A stretch of 64,000 nucleotides of DNA from Orthonyx spaldingii. Taxonomy: Eukaryota > Chordata > Aves > Passeriformes > Orthonychidae. Numbering within the stretch: the first letter of the stretch is position 1; each line of letters starts with the position of its first letter. The translations under genes were made by a program, and so were the position numbers. The notes under the pieces were generated by a model. That model was given only the letters and a program-made list of their open reading frames with translations, had not been told where the DNA came from and did not search any database. Of this stretch, positions 14,151-25,687 are shown piece after piece. The stretch spans positions 96,281-160,280 of the forward strand of contig VZTJ01000579.1 of the NCBI GenBank assembly GCA_013397795.1. Direction: 5' to 3'.

Positions 14151-14929
14151 GTCTGTGACTTTAAATATCTTCCTAAAACCATGAAATACAAAAGTCTCCC
14201 CCTGACCAAGTAACAGACACCTAGGATTTGTTACTCTGGAGACAGGCCACGGACACGTTCAGGGACATGGTCTGCCTCAGCCCCATGGGGATCAGTGTCT
14301 TTGCCTCCAGCTATAGATGGTGTTCCCCCAGGAAGCCCTGGCACCCCCCTGCTCCAGGTCCTCTCTGTGCCACAGCCCATGGACAGGAGTCCTCTGGCCC
14401 CCGTGGGGACCAGCACTGCAGGGGATGTACCCTGAGCAGACCCACTGCTGTCTGCAGGTTCGAATGCCCCCCTCAGACACTCCCAAGGCCAATGAAGACA
14501 TGTTGGAATTTCGCTGGAAAGGGTTTGAGCAGCCAGGAAACAAATGGTTCCCTGCTGCGTTCCTAAGAGAGACAGCAGCACCGTACAGTGAGATCAAGAA
14601 TATGCTTGGGGAGGTTAAAAAAAACCAAACCAACAAAAAAACCCCCAAGCATGACAGCTTTAACAGGAGTGAAAGGCAACACACAGGAGGTACAGGAAGC
14701 TTTAGACATTATTTTACCAGTCTAGGGCTCTAAGCAGACAATCTTATGCTTAAATGTTAAGATTCCCTAAGCTGGCTTAGCAGTCTCCATAAAATAGTTA
14801 TATGGACCTGTTTTACAAGAAGATTGTCCATTTAGAAATTGAAGAATAAAGGGAGCAGAAGCACAAAAATAGAGTTCTATGGAAAGCGACGATTTTTCTT
14901 AAAATAAGAAAACACACGGAGTTTGCTTT

Positions 14930-15760
14930 TCTCCCAGATGAAAACAAGTTTATTAATATAATTATTAAAATAAAATTTCTAAATAAAGTTGTAATTCCTT
15001 AAAATTGCCTGTTATGCCAAAAAAAAAAAAAAAAGAAAGAAAAAGAGGAAAAAAAGATTAAGTAGGGTTTCCCATGACTAAATGGATTAATTCTTTAGTA
15101 CCACACAATTACTGCTCTCTACACAGTTTCAGTGAACATCTAAATAAACACCCAAAGCTTATTTCACACAAAGAAAAGGTCCATTCTAAGGAATAACCCA
15201 AACGCTAAAAAGTTGACATTTTGTATAAAAAAAAAAACATAAAGAAAATCTGTACAGGAAGACGGGAGAAAGAAAAGGACATTTCGGGTGGGTTTGTGGG
15301 GGTGACATTCAGCGCCAGACAGATCTTTGTTGGGCTGCAGTGCTTACATGCCTGCTGTGCTCCTGGATGTCTTTCTCCAGGCGATGTTTCCTGATGCAGG
15401 CAGGAGCTCAGCTCGGCCCGTCTGGCCCCTCGGAGCCGTGCAGGGCTGCGGCCGAGCCGCCCCAGTGGCCACTCCGGGGGCCCACGGAGGCCACAAGCCC
15501 CCGGACCATGGGCATGGAGGTGGTGGCAGCCGGACCCACATCCATGCTGAGGCGTGGCACCACGGCCCCACTCCTGCCACCACAAACGTAAATGCTCTGC
15601 GCCACGTTTTGGTGCAGAAACGGCTCTGATTTGGTTCTTTGCAAGGTGCGCATTTGGCATCTGGTGCTTTTGACAAAAATATTATGCAGTGTTTTTTTTA
15701 ACAAAGGGAAAAGTCAGGAGCTATAAACCGTTCTGAGTTGTAGAAGAACTGGAAAACTTA
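14930..15760 (-). other. Possible 3'-terminal exon of an unknown minus-strand transcript
   Basis: Read on the minus strand, a CpG-rich segment (15595-15400) is followed by T-rich UTR-like sequence with long T and C/T runs. An AATAAA signal follows at 14954-14949, after a further AT-rich stretch. A donor-like GTAAGT occurs near 15755 on the same strand. Reading frames through the GC-rich part match no family I know. It lies in ZCCHC7 intron 2 on the same strand, so it could be an alternative early end of ZCCHC7, a non-coding RNA, or nothing. Confidence 0.25.
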
Positions 15761-18700
15761 CCCCTAGCTTCTAAATGTCTTTAATTTCTTCTGGTTCACA
15801 AAAAAGGCTGCTTCTGCTTCTATTCTCTGTTTGAAGGGCAGCAACCAGCTCCGGGTGCAGGCCAAGCCCTGGGGATCACTCCTTCCTGGCTCATCATAAT
15901 TTACAGCAGATTAATGTTGAAACTCTCTTTTCTCTTTCACAAGACACAGCTTGTCATCAGCACAGAAATTCTTATCTCTCATCCCTCTTTCTAAAATATT
16001 CTGTGTTTCAGTAGACCAGCAGTCCTTTCATGATTGCTCAATGCAGTAGGGGAATGCTTAAGTGGGGGAAAAATCAGCACTGTGTCTCAAAATTTGTGTA
16101 AAATTACAGCCTTTGAGGGTGTAACGCCTGATCAATTATTATGAAAATACAATGATGACAGAATGTGGACAGAATTCACATTTCTCTTGTTACCATGGAA
16201 TTTTTTAACAGTGTGACAACCAGGTTCAGTCCAGCACACAGTTGTTATCAGGTAAAGGTGTGTCACTACTACCTTTGCCCTGTGCTGAACTCGACATAGC
16301 AAAACCACCAGAAGGGTGCAAGGTTTACCTTTCTGTTACCCAGCACAATACTGACAGATGCAGCATCACCTCATCTCCTTTACTTGCAGCCAGTGACTGC
16401 GACTCATCACAAAGTAAACATCCTCATGATTTTATTAAGGACAAGAAATGCCTGGCAAGAGCACCTGGTGTGTTGGACATCTCTGACCAACACACCAAAT
16501 GAAAGAGGGGCACAGCTTCCTGGATCCAGCCAGAAATAAGGGAGACCCAAAATTAGGTCTACTGGAAAGTGCCTTTTTTGGGGCGGGGCCAATGACGTTC
16601 TGAATCCCAGGTAAAATCAGATTCTGCAGAAGCTTATCTTTGTGTGGTATTTTAAGGTTAAAAAGCAAACTAAAAGGATGTCTTTTAGAAAGCATGGGAT
16701 GATAAAGGAATGCCTAGAAGCATTTTGCACTAAGGAGGGGTGCAAAATCCAAGTCCACTTGACTTGGATTATGGTTTTAATACCCATTAAAAGTATTGCA
16801 GTGTCTGTCACAGCACCCTCTGCTTTCAATGGTCATTCTGACATTTCTGGGCATTTGCTTTTCTCATGCCTCCAGACTGTAAAGGAGAAATTACCTATTC
16901 CCAAGCCATTTAGCTTAGAGCTTTGTGTAGCACAAGATGGTTAAAGAATTTTAACCCCTCAGATTCAAGAAAAATATGATCTTTTCTCTGGCTAACGTGG
17001 CACTTTTTAGGTCGCTTTTTAAAACACATCCTCAAGCACAGCAATTTGCTGACATGGAAATACAAACATCCTTCATATCTAATAGAATGTTTCCTCAAAC
17101 CAGGACCACCTTGTCCTTCAAAGAAAGATGGTGAGTCCATTGGATTCATGTTGTACAGTGCTTACAGAGAGTTCTTTATTTCCATTAATGCTGATATAAG
17201 AAACAAAAGTTCTCCAGATCAGCACGTGTTGCTTTTGTTGTATGTTGAAGGCAAGCACTGGGTTCTGCCAGCTGTGTTTAACGTGTCTGCAACACCGTAA
17301 AGATTAAACAGCAAAATGTTATAAATCCTATTACAGTATATAATCTCTAAATTACATTCAAGTGGATAAAAAATACACAGCTTGCTAATGAATTTTACAT
17401 TTTCATAACACCATTTATGCTGTGCTGAAGAATGCCACTACTTTGGATAAAAAGTTTATGAAAACCCATTTCCTGCAGCTATTACACACATCATATGCTT
17501 TTTGTCCTGGGAATCCATTCCCCTGGAAATGCTGGCCTCAGATAGGGTGAGTTCCTCATCCACCTCCTTTTTACTGTCTCTGGGCTCATACATGCACCTG
17601 GCACAGCCAAAAGGAGTACAGAGGAGGTGGCTGCTCCGATGGGCACTGAACAAAGCCACAGGGACACTCCAGTGCTCCTTCCTCACTCGTTTGGGGGGGG
17701 ATTGGCTGCACCAGGCACCCCAAGGATGGGAGGGGGCAGCCAAGTGTCCACCATCAGCAGCGTTGCCTGCCTGGCCCCATCCCAGCTGGCTGCAGCTTCC
17801 AAAGGGACAATGGTCTGTCACTGTGGACCAGCCAATGTGAGGGCTGGGCACAGCACCATTGTGTGAAAAGGGAAAAAAACCTAACTTTGTCATGGTCATT
17901 CAACATGTGGGAAGCTGGAGTTTCAGAAATATCTTTTTTTTTTGCCATGGATGGATGAGTTTTCCTGATGTCCTATAAATAACATGGAAACAAATGAAAA
18001 TCTGTGGGGCCACAAATTCCCATTGGTGTTTCCAAAGCAGGTTTTTAAGGTAGCAGGTTGCAACGCTGCAACTTTCTGACCAACAGCAGAAAAAGAGTAA
18101 TTTTGTCTGAAGAACCATGTTTACCAAACCCCACCAACTTTTTGGAATAGTTCCATACTGACTGGGCAAACAAACCTTAAGCAGTAAAAATCAGCAATTT
18201 TGAATATAGTATATACGTAGGGGATCTCATGCTGCTTCATGAGCAAGGGATTGTAAAATCATAGTAAAGTTACTTTTACTAGTAAAATTGCTTTAAAAAA
18301 GTAAATAAAATTGCATTCAAACAGATGGTAAGACTGCAATCACTTTTCTAGTTGTCAACACGCAGTAGTATTGGTAAAAACAGGAGTATATAAGGCATAC
18401 TGCAAGAGGAAAACATCCCCTTGCCAGATCCAAACTGCAAAATAACAAAAGGGTATACACAGCAATCTACAGCTACCTGTTATTGCAGTACATCCTTTCT
18501 TGCCTTGGATGTTCAGGTAAGCATGTTCAGCTACCAAAATTCAAACTACATAAACACTTACTGTAATACTACTGATGTGGATTAAAAAAAATGGCACCAC
18601 AAAAACAAATCAATGGAAACACACTTGGTAAGTGACATTTTAACAAGGCCTATCATAACTGGGTTATGCAGCCATGAATCGTGTTCCCCTTGCCCTCTAC

Positions 18701-20178
18701 ACTGTAATTCAGGGTATAAAATCAGTGTATAAATTCCTGTCATCACACCTTTGAGGCGTTTGAAGACCTGGAACTGTTGTGTCTGCAAGGAGGGGATTGG
18801 AATGTGAGAGTTAACAAATTCATCTCAAATGCCTTAACTCCACAGGTCTGAGATTTTTAATTTCTTTCTGAGAGGCCAAGGAACTCCGCGTTTCTCCACA
18901 GAAAGTGCAATTTTGCTGCTGCCAGACTTCTACCTTGCTTTGTCCCCAGGTAGCTGCCTCCACTGTCCCCACATGGAGGATGCTGTGAATGCCCCTGGCA
19001 GTAACACACAGAGCCGGGCACCACAACATGAGGGGACTGATGCTGCAAACCTCAGCCTCCTCTTCCAGCAAGCCAGGGGAGGCATTCCCAGACTGCCACT
19101 GAACTGCTGGGCTCCAGGAATGGGGAGATAAGCAGAGTCATGAGCAGCAAAGAGCCTCTCTAACTTGCTGATGGGCCCACTCGGGCTTGGAGTGTACGGC
19201 ACAGGCACAGCCCAGAGCAGGCACGGACTGGAGCTGTGTCCAGCTGGACTGCCAGCTCCTGTTTCTGCTTGGCCCATCTCCCACAGCCTCTTTGTGGCAG
19301 GACAGGCGGGTGACAGAACTCAGTGCCACACAGGCTTAAGGCACTGTTTTCACCTGCTCACCTGGGGATGGGCTCTGTGCAACACAACCAAACCATTGCC
19401 TTGGCATGCTGGATCTGATCCTCCAGCTGGAGTCAAAGGCAGGACAAGAAGGGCATGAAAAAGGTGAGGGAAGGAAATAGAGATGGGGAAAGGGGTGCCA
19501 GCAGTAAAGTGAGTCTGGGATTTCCTGAGAGGGTCAGGATGGAGCCAAACCAGGCACGACGCACAGCCACATGGACATCTCGCAGCAGAATGAAAACAGA
19601 TATGTCATGGTCCAACTGCCAGTGCAATGGCTACAGAAGTTGGTGGTATGACTAAGAGATAGGGGGATCAACTTTTGACTGTTTATATGGTGGACTTCAG
19701 CTTTTTAACCCCCAAGCCCTACTTTCTGCTTCTGTGACTGGTCAAATAACTGTGCATCCCACACATCTCTTGCCTACTAGCTTACCCTAACAAGAATCGG
19801 AGGTAGGACCATGAAAATACTTTTGCAAGTCTGCTTTGCCTTTTCTTCTCTTTTACAGTTAATTCTTATTGGCAGCTCTATGTAGCACATAGCTAGATTC
19901 TAGCTCCTTGAAAAAATTAAAAGCAAGGACCTCTGCGCAGCATTTCTTCTTTGTGTCACGAAGAGGCTGAGGCTTCCAATTAAAATGGGTGGTAAAATCA
20001 TATTTTCCACTTATCTTAGAGAGAGATGGCATTTCACAGTACCCGCAGACGACTTCAGCTGCTGGGTGCAGCTGAAATGACAGAATCCACACCTGAAGAA
20101 CAACCTGGTCCTGGCCAGTCACAGTAATGACATGAGCCTGGAGGGTTCTGGCATGAGTGGCAGATTCAGGGATCACAG
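15761..20178. other. Intron 2 sub-block, nothing recognisable
   Basis: Unique sequence alternating between AT-rich and GC-rich patches (17500-17840, 18930-19450). I see only chance reading frames. Confidence 0.55.
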
Positions 20179-20326
20179 AAACGTGGAATCACAGAATGGA
20201 TTGGGTTGGGAGGGACCTTAAAGTCCATCTAATCCAACCTCCCTGTCATGGGCATGGACACCTTCCACTAAATCAGATTGCTCCATGTCCCACCCAGCCT
20301 TGAACACTTCCAGGGACAGGGCAGAG
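20179..20326 (-). mobile_element. CR1 LINE 3' fragment
   Basis: GGAATCACAGAATGG is followed by GTTGGGAGGGACCTTAAAG, ATCTAATCCAACC, GGACACCTTCCACTA and CTTGAACACTTCCAGGGA, the standard reverse-complement order of a CR1 3' end. Confidence 0.9.
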
Positions 20327-23300
20327 GCATAAGCACACAAGGAATGAGATCCCACTCAAAGACAGTTACTGATTTTTTTCCTAGCATTGACTGAAAAAGA
20401 AAGTACATGAATTTCAAAAGCGGATAACTGAACCACACATACTGAACAGCAGCACTAGTTATGGACTGCATGAGGCTGCTTTGTGTTTTAATGTCACTGT
20501 AAAATTAAAGCATTATTATGAAAATCTAGTCCAATGGCAAATTTTGAAGTTTTTTCCTTCAGTGTTCAGTACACAATGTACAACACAGATGTACTTGTTT
20601 AACTTTGACTTTATGACTTATGCAAAGCGTCAGCTATTATTCCACTGCAAGTCTCCTTAAATAAACTTTTCTGAGACACGGTGAAAACGGAGGTGGTGGA
20701 TTAGCGGGCAGCGAAAGATGAGGTCATCTAGGCCCATTGAGGCTGTGTTTTGAGACCAACAATAGCCCAACTCCAGCAAATCCTCTGAAGTACACCCCCT
20801 TGTTTTCCACGCAGCCTGGATTAGTCTTGAGCTTCTAGATCTGAAAATACAATAACCCTTTCACTCATATATAATAAAGAGAAATAGACTATACTAAAAA
20901 CCCCCAAACCTAACAGGTTTATTTACATGCCCAGCACATAGATCTCCTCTGTATTTACAATACAGAGGGCAAAACAATACAAAACAAATGTCAATTCAAA
21001 AGAAAAGGGTTTTTTTTTTCCAAACTGGACGTGATTTGCTATGTTCACAGAGGTGCCCAGTAAGAGACATTCATGTCTCAAGCTGACAAACACAGAAGCC
21101 TCTGGTGGTATCAAGACTATATGTTAACAAACCTATCTATTTAGGGGAATTATATAAGAGTATAAGAATAAACAAATTCACATGTGTAACTACATACACC
21201 AAAAAATCCTCAAAACATGCCAAAGGAAAAGCTGAATATGAAGGGCTGCTCTCCTAATTCAGGATTATATTTGTCTGAGAGTGAGGTGTGTTTGAGGGAG
21301 ACGCTGCAGCTGGGAAGGGAGAATTGTTTTTGATGCCAACTCCAGTGACAGGAAAACCAAGCTGGCAATAGACTGGTTTTTATAAATGTATTTGACAATT
21401 TAAAACCACTGGAAAAGAACTGAGCTTATGATGTGAGTTTTCCAAACTGTTACACTAGCAGGAAAAAAAAATAATGCCACAGGTCACCTGTGTATCACAC
21501 CTGGTTTGTGAGGAAGGACCAGAGGCTCCACTTGACACAGAGAATTACGTGGGGAGGGCATTGCCAGCCACACACAGACACTGACATCAGAGTTTTAGTT
21601 CCTTTGCTGAGCTGTTGGCACTTTAATGCTGTGGAAACAATATCATGGGGCCTTGAAGGGCTGGGAATACCCAGGCTCAGAAAGAATAAATGGGAAAAAA
21701 ATGCATTACTGCTCAGCCTGGGACAAAAACTAGGCGTGAACAGGAGGCAAGCATGGATCACCACTGTGTTTAGTTTCTTCAGCAGCAGCCTTAGCTGTAA
21801 GCTGCACAGAAAACCCACCACGGTTTGGAATCAAGCCACGGCAAAGCGGCTGAGAACTGGGAGCTGCAGGCCCTGTCCCCGGATGCTGCGTCAGTCTCAC
21901 CCAGGTGTGAACAGTTCAGTCTCAGCTAAAGACAAGGCAAAAATTTTTACAGCATTTTCCTTGGCCACTTTAATATCAATTGAATTTAACACAGCTGGAT
22001 CTCTTACAGAAATAATTATTTTTTCATAGCTTTAGGAGAGGAGTGAGATGAAGAGACTGTAGATCTTTCTATAAAACCTAATTTCTGGATTGAAAAAATC
22101 AAACCTGGAGAAACCAGTAGGAACGCAGGGGCACAACCCTGTGCAGGGGTGGGCACATCTGTGCAAGAGGATGCTGAACAGCTCCCCAGCATCGGCAGTG
22201 CTGTCCCGACCCGTTTTGCCACCCTGCTCATCCATCACACTTACAGGGAGGCGTGACTGTTCCCACCCTTTGGGGTGCAGCTGGCAAGTCCCAGCATTGC
22301 TCTCGGCAAGCACGAGGCTCCACGGAAGCGCTGGGAGGGAGTGGGGCTGGCACGGTGCATGGGGGAGGCACCCCTGTGCCTCACTGAGGAGTGGGCACAG
22401 AGCAGGGGGCACAGTGGTGGCTGGGACCTGCTGATGATGATGGCCAGGACTGGCTGATGGTTGATGGCAGCCAAGACCAGCTGATGTCTTTTGTGGACTG
22501 GCTGATGGGTGGCTGGGGATCCGCAGCTGTGGCGCTCCCAAGCAGCAGGACGGAGTAGCTCAGGGGTGCCACCTCCCCGTGGGTCCCCATCTGTTGGGGT
22601 TCACACCCAGCCAGTGCTCCCACAGACCCCTGCAGTGGCCTGGAATGCTGCTGGGATTACCACTGTTCCAGCCAGAGGGAGCTTCCCTGGTTATGCTGTG
22701 TGGCTTAAACAAGCCGTCAGCTCACGAGGAGCAGCAGCGGGATTGCCTGGCTGTTTGTCCGACACCCGCCACATCCCGCCACGCACCAGCCGTGAGCCTC
22801 CCCTCAGCACGATCAAAATAAACACTGGAAGTGGAAAATCTGGGAAATCTGTTCTCTTCAGCAAGGCACTTATCGCTCAGGAGTGAATTTCTCCGGTGCG
22901 TGCCAAGGAGGAAAGCCTTTTTCTATGTTGCTGGCAAAACTGTCAATCATCTTGATGAGCAGCAAATAAATGAATGCCCAATGATGGGATTCTATATTAT
23001 CCTTAAAAAAGAAATCCATCAAATAAACATCAACAGGTAAATGTTTATACCCGACAGCCATCAATTTCAGCTATCCATGCAAAGAGACAGGTGAGCTGGA
23101 CTGGTAAACCTCGAAATTAGAGAGGTATTAATCATCTGCTCCCAGCCAATATAAACAGATGTTATTTTTAAACAGGCAAAATCATCTTTTCCTCTGAAAT
23201 TTATTTGCAACAGATAATGTTCTGTTACATTTTTAATCAAGCAGATGAAGTTACATTTAAATTGAAAATCTGCTGCACTCAACTAATCAGGCAAGTAAAA

Positions 23301-23342
23301 TTCTGAGATGATTGAATAGCAGCACAGAGCACACCATTACAG

Positions 23343-23366
23343 CAGGTAAATTGTGAAATTTACCTG
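23343..23366. repeat. Inverted repeat of CAGGTAAATT
   Basis: CAGGTAAATT, loop GTGA, AATTTACCTG. Each arm ends in a CAGGTA E-box-like word of the type bound by ZEB factors. It sits at the right edge of a conserved-looking AT-rich block. Confidence 0.8.
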
Positions 23367-24036
23367 TCACACCACACGGCTCATTGTTCAGCCATCGCGC
23401 CTGCAAGTGAGGAGCACAGAAATAAGACAAAAAAAAGGAAAGACATGTTCAACATATTCATAAATCCATCATATTTTAGGAACACACCATTAACAGTGAC
23501 ACGGAAAAGAAAATAAACTCCACCTCTTTCCTACAAAAATGCCAATGAAGATTTACACAGGTTACCCCTATCTGCTTCATGCTCGTCTAAGTCGCATGTC
23601 CGGATACGCTGAGATCAAGGCACAGCATGAAAACCCTCTTGTATTTCTCACATGGTAAAATAAAAGGCAAGATCACCAAAAAATCTGAAATGTCCTAGGA
23701 AAGAAACAGTGTGATTTTTTATGCCAGTCCATTTTTCAGCTCTCACAGACATGCTGGGCTCCACCACCCAACTTCTGCACACCTCAGCTCATCACTAAAA
23801 ACTAGTACTGATGTCCAGATTCTGGATTTCACTGATAATGTGCTTATTTGTGTAAACACTGCTGCAGTAAAAGCAGCACTTGTCTAAAGAGGTGAAATAC
23901 AGATTTCAGCTCCTACCCTTGACACCCTAAAATATTTTCTTACATGGAGGTGTCAGGAATGGGAATCTTTCATCTTAATTTTAAAATGAGATCCATATAG
24001 TCTTGTGCATGGCATTGATAAATTATGCATAGCTAC

Positions 24037-24054
24037 TTTTTTTTTTTTTTTTTT
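24037..24054. repeat. Poly(T) tract
   Basis: Eighteen consecutive T residues in otherwise unique sequence. Confidence 0.95.
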
Positions 24055-24582
24055 ACGTCATGATGAACACAAACTGACAGCAGACATCTGGAGGACTGTC
24101 AATTATTAAAGCTCTAAGCTCCCACGCCTTTTCGTACCCCTGTGCTGTCCTCTGCACCCAAACCCCATGTGCCACATATTAAGATTATTAAGATTAATTT
24201 CTCCTTTATTAATCTCTCCCTTTTTTCCCTAGGAATTTAATAAATTGTGTTATTTTCATATGTTACTGTATTTGCTAAACAACTATTCCTGTAAGAACAA
24301 AAAGTTTAGTGGTTACTTTAGCATGGTATATCTGGGCTTAAGGAAAAGCAATGTTGGCTTTAAAAAATACAGTAATTTTACACAGCTGTTTTAAACACTA
24401 CAACAATTTGGACACTGCAGCAGCTTTTTAACAATCATAAATTCTGAAAGTCCTGTGATTCACACCTGGCCCACTGTGGTCTGGTGGCAGTGGTGTCAGC
24501 GCCACACTGGGGCCAGGCCTTGACTACTTGTGCCATCAGCTCCAGCCACAACAAGCACAGAGTCACACACTGCTTTGGGCAT

Positions 24583-24879
24583 GGAGAGACCTCAAATCTG
24601 ATCCAGTGCCACCCTCTGCCATGGGCAGCAACACGTTCCACTACCCCAGGTTGCTTCAAGCCCCGTCCAGCCTGGCCTTGGACACTGCCAGGGACCATGG
24701 GGCAGCCACAGCTTCTCTGGGCAACCTGTACCAGGGCCTACCCACCCTCATAGGGAAGAATTTCTTCCTAATATCCCATCTAATCCAACCCTCTGTCAGT
24801 GTGAATTCATTTCACCTTGTACTGCCACTCCACGTCCTCGTACAAAGTGCCTCTCCAGCTCTTCTGGAGCCCCCTTAAA
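24583..24879 (-). mobile_element. CR1 LINE 3' fragment
   Basis: Reverse-complement CR1 order is clear: CTGCCATGGGCAG, CAGGTTGCTTCAAGCCC, CTTGGACACTGCCAGGGA, CAGCTTCTCTGGGCAACC, GAATTTCTTCCTAATATCC and AAGTGCCTCTCCAG. The terminal octamers are missing at the left edge. Confidence 0.92.
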
Positions 24880-25424
24880 TACCAATACAGTCAAAGGAGC
24901 ACTGTATTTATATATCTTTCAACTGCTGCTAAAAAGATAGTAAAAGTATGATTTTTCTTAAGTGAGGAAAGTAGCTATTCACTGGCCAGGTAAAAAAGAT
25001 CTGTCCAAATTTTGAAAATAATTGCTTATGCATCTTAAGGTGTTAAAGCAGTCTATGTCCACCTGACAGAGAAATCATGTGAAAAAAAAGAGAAATATTA
25101 CAATACAGATCCTGATTTCACCAACATTGCTCTGTATTAAGTACAGCAAGCAGCCAGAAGAAAACAAACATCATTTGTAGCATACTGTATTCTGGGCTTT
25201 ATTCACAATTCAGCAAATGTGAAAAAGGTAGCACACTGCCCCAGACTGTAGTGCTGCCTGGTGTGGAACAGCTTCTGACACCAATGCTAGACAACTCCGG
25301 GAGTGCCTTGCTGTCACCTGGGTGGGAAGGGTTGTTTGGAGTTATTAGAATATTTCACTAGACTCGTCCCACAAAGCTTTAAACGAACAATACATTACAA
25401 TTTAGAACAGGACATCAAAAACAG

Positions 25425-25687
25425 CTTCACACTGGTAGAAGGCTGGGTTACATTGAAGATTGGGAAGAAATTCTTTTCTGTCAGTGTGGTAAGGCCCTGG
25501 AACAGGTTGCCCAGTGAAAGTGTGCCTGTCCCTGGATCCCTGGAAGTGTCCAAGGCCAGGTTGGAAATTGGGGCTTCGAGCAGCCTAGGACACCGGAAAG
25601 TGTCCCTGCCCCTCGCAGCGATGGCACTGGGTGGGCTTTAAGATCCCTCCTGATCCAAACCAGTCTATGATTCTGTGATTCCATGAA
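25425..25687 (+). mobile_element. CR1 LINE 3' fragment with octamer tail
   Basis: Sense orientation: GGTAAGGCCCTGGAACAG, GGTTGCCCAGTG, CTGGAAGTGTCCAAGGCCAG, GATCCCTCCTGATCC and then CTATGATTCTGTGATTCCATG, the CR1 3' end. About 550 bp separate it from the oppositely oriented fragment at 24583-24879. The sequence just upstream (25300-25424) may also belong to the element but is too diverged to call. Confidence 0.93.

Larger units (their letters stand above)
20327..24582. other. Intron 2 sub-block with a conserved-looking core
   Basis: A GC-richer part at 22100-22800 carries only chance frames. The stretch at about 22930-23370 is AT-rich, non-repetitive and dense in homeodomain-type TAAT and E-box words. 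No exon seen. Confidence 0.5.

Noticed and set aside
14457..14467. GGTTCGAATGC resembling a tRNA B box
   Set aside because: No matching A box or cloverleaf upstream, and the B box has a mismatch; no tRNA gene can be folded by eye.
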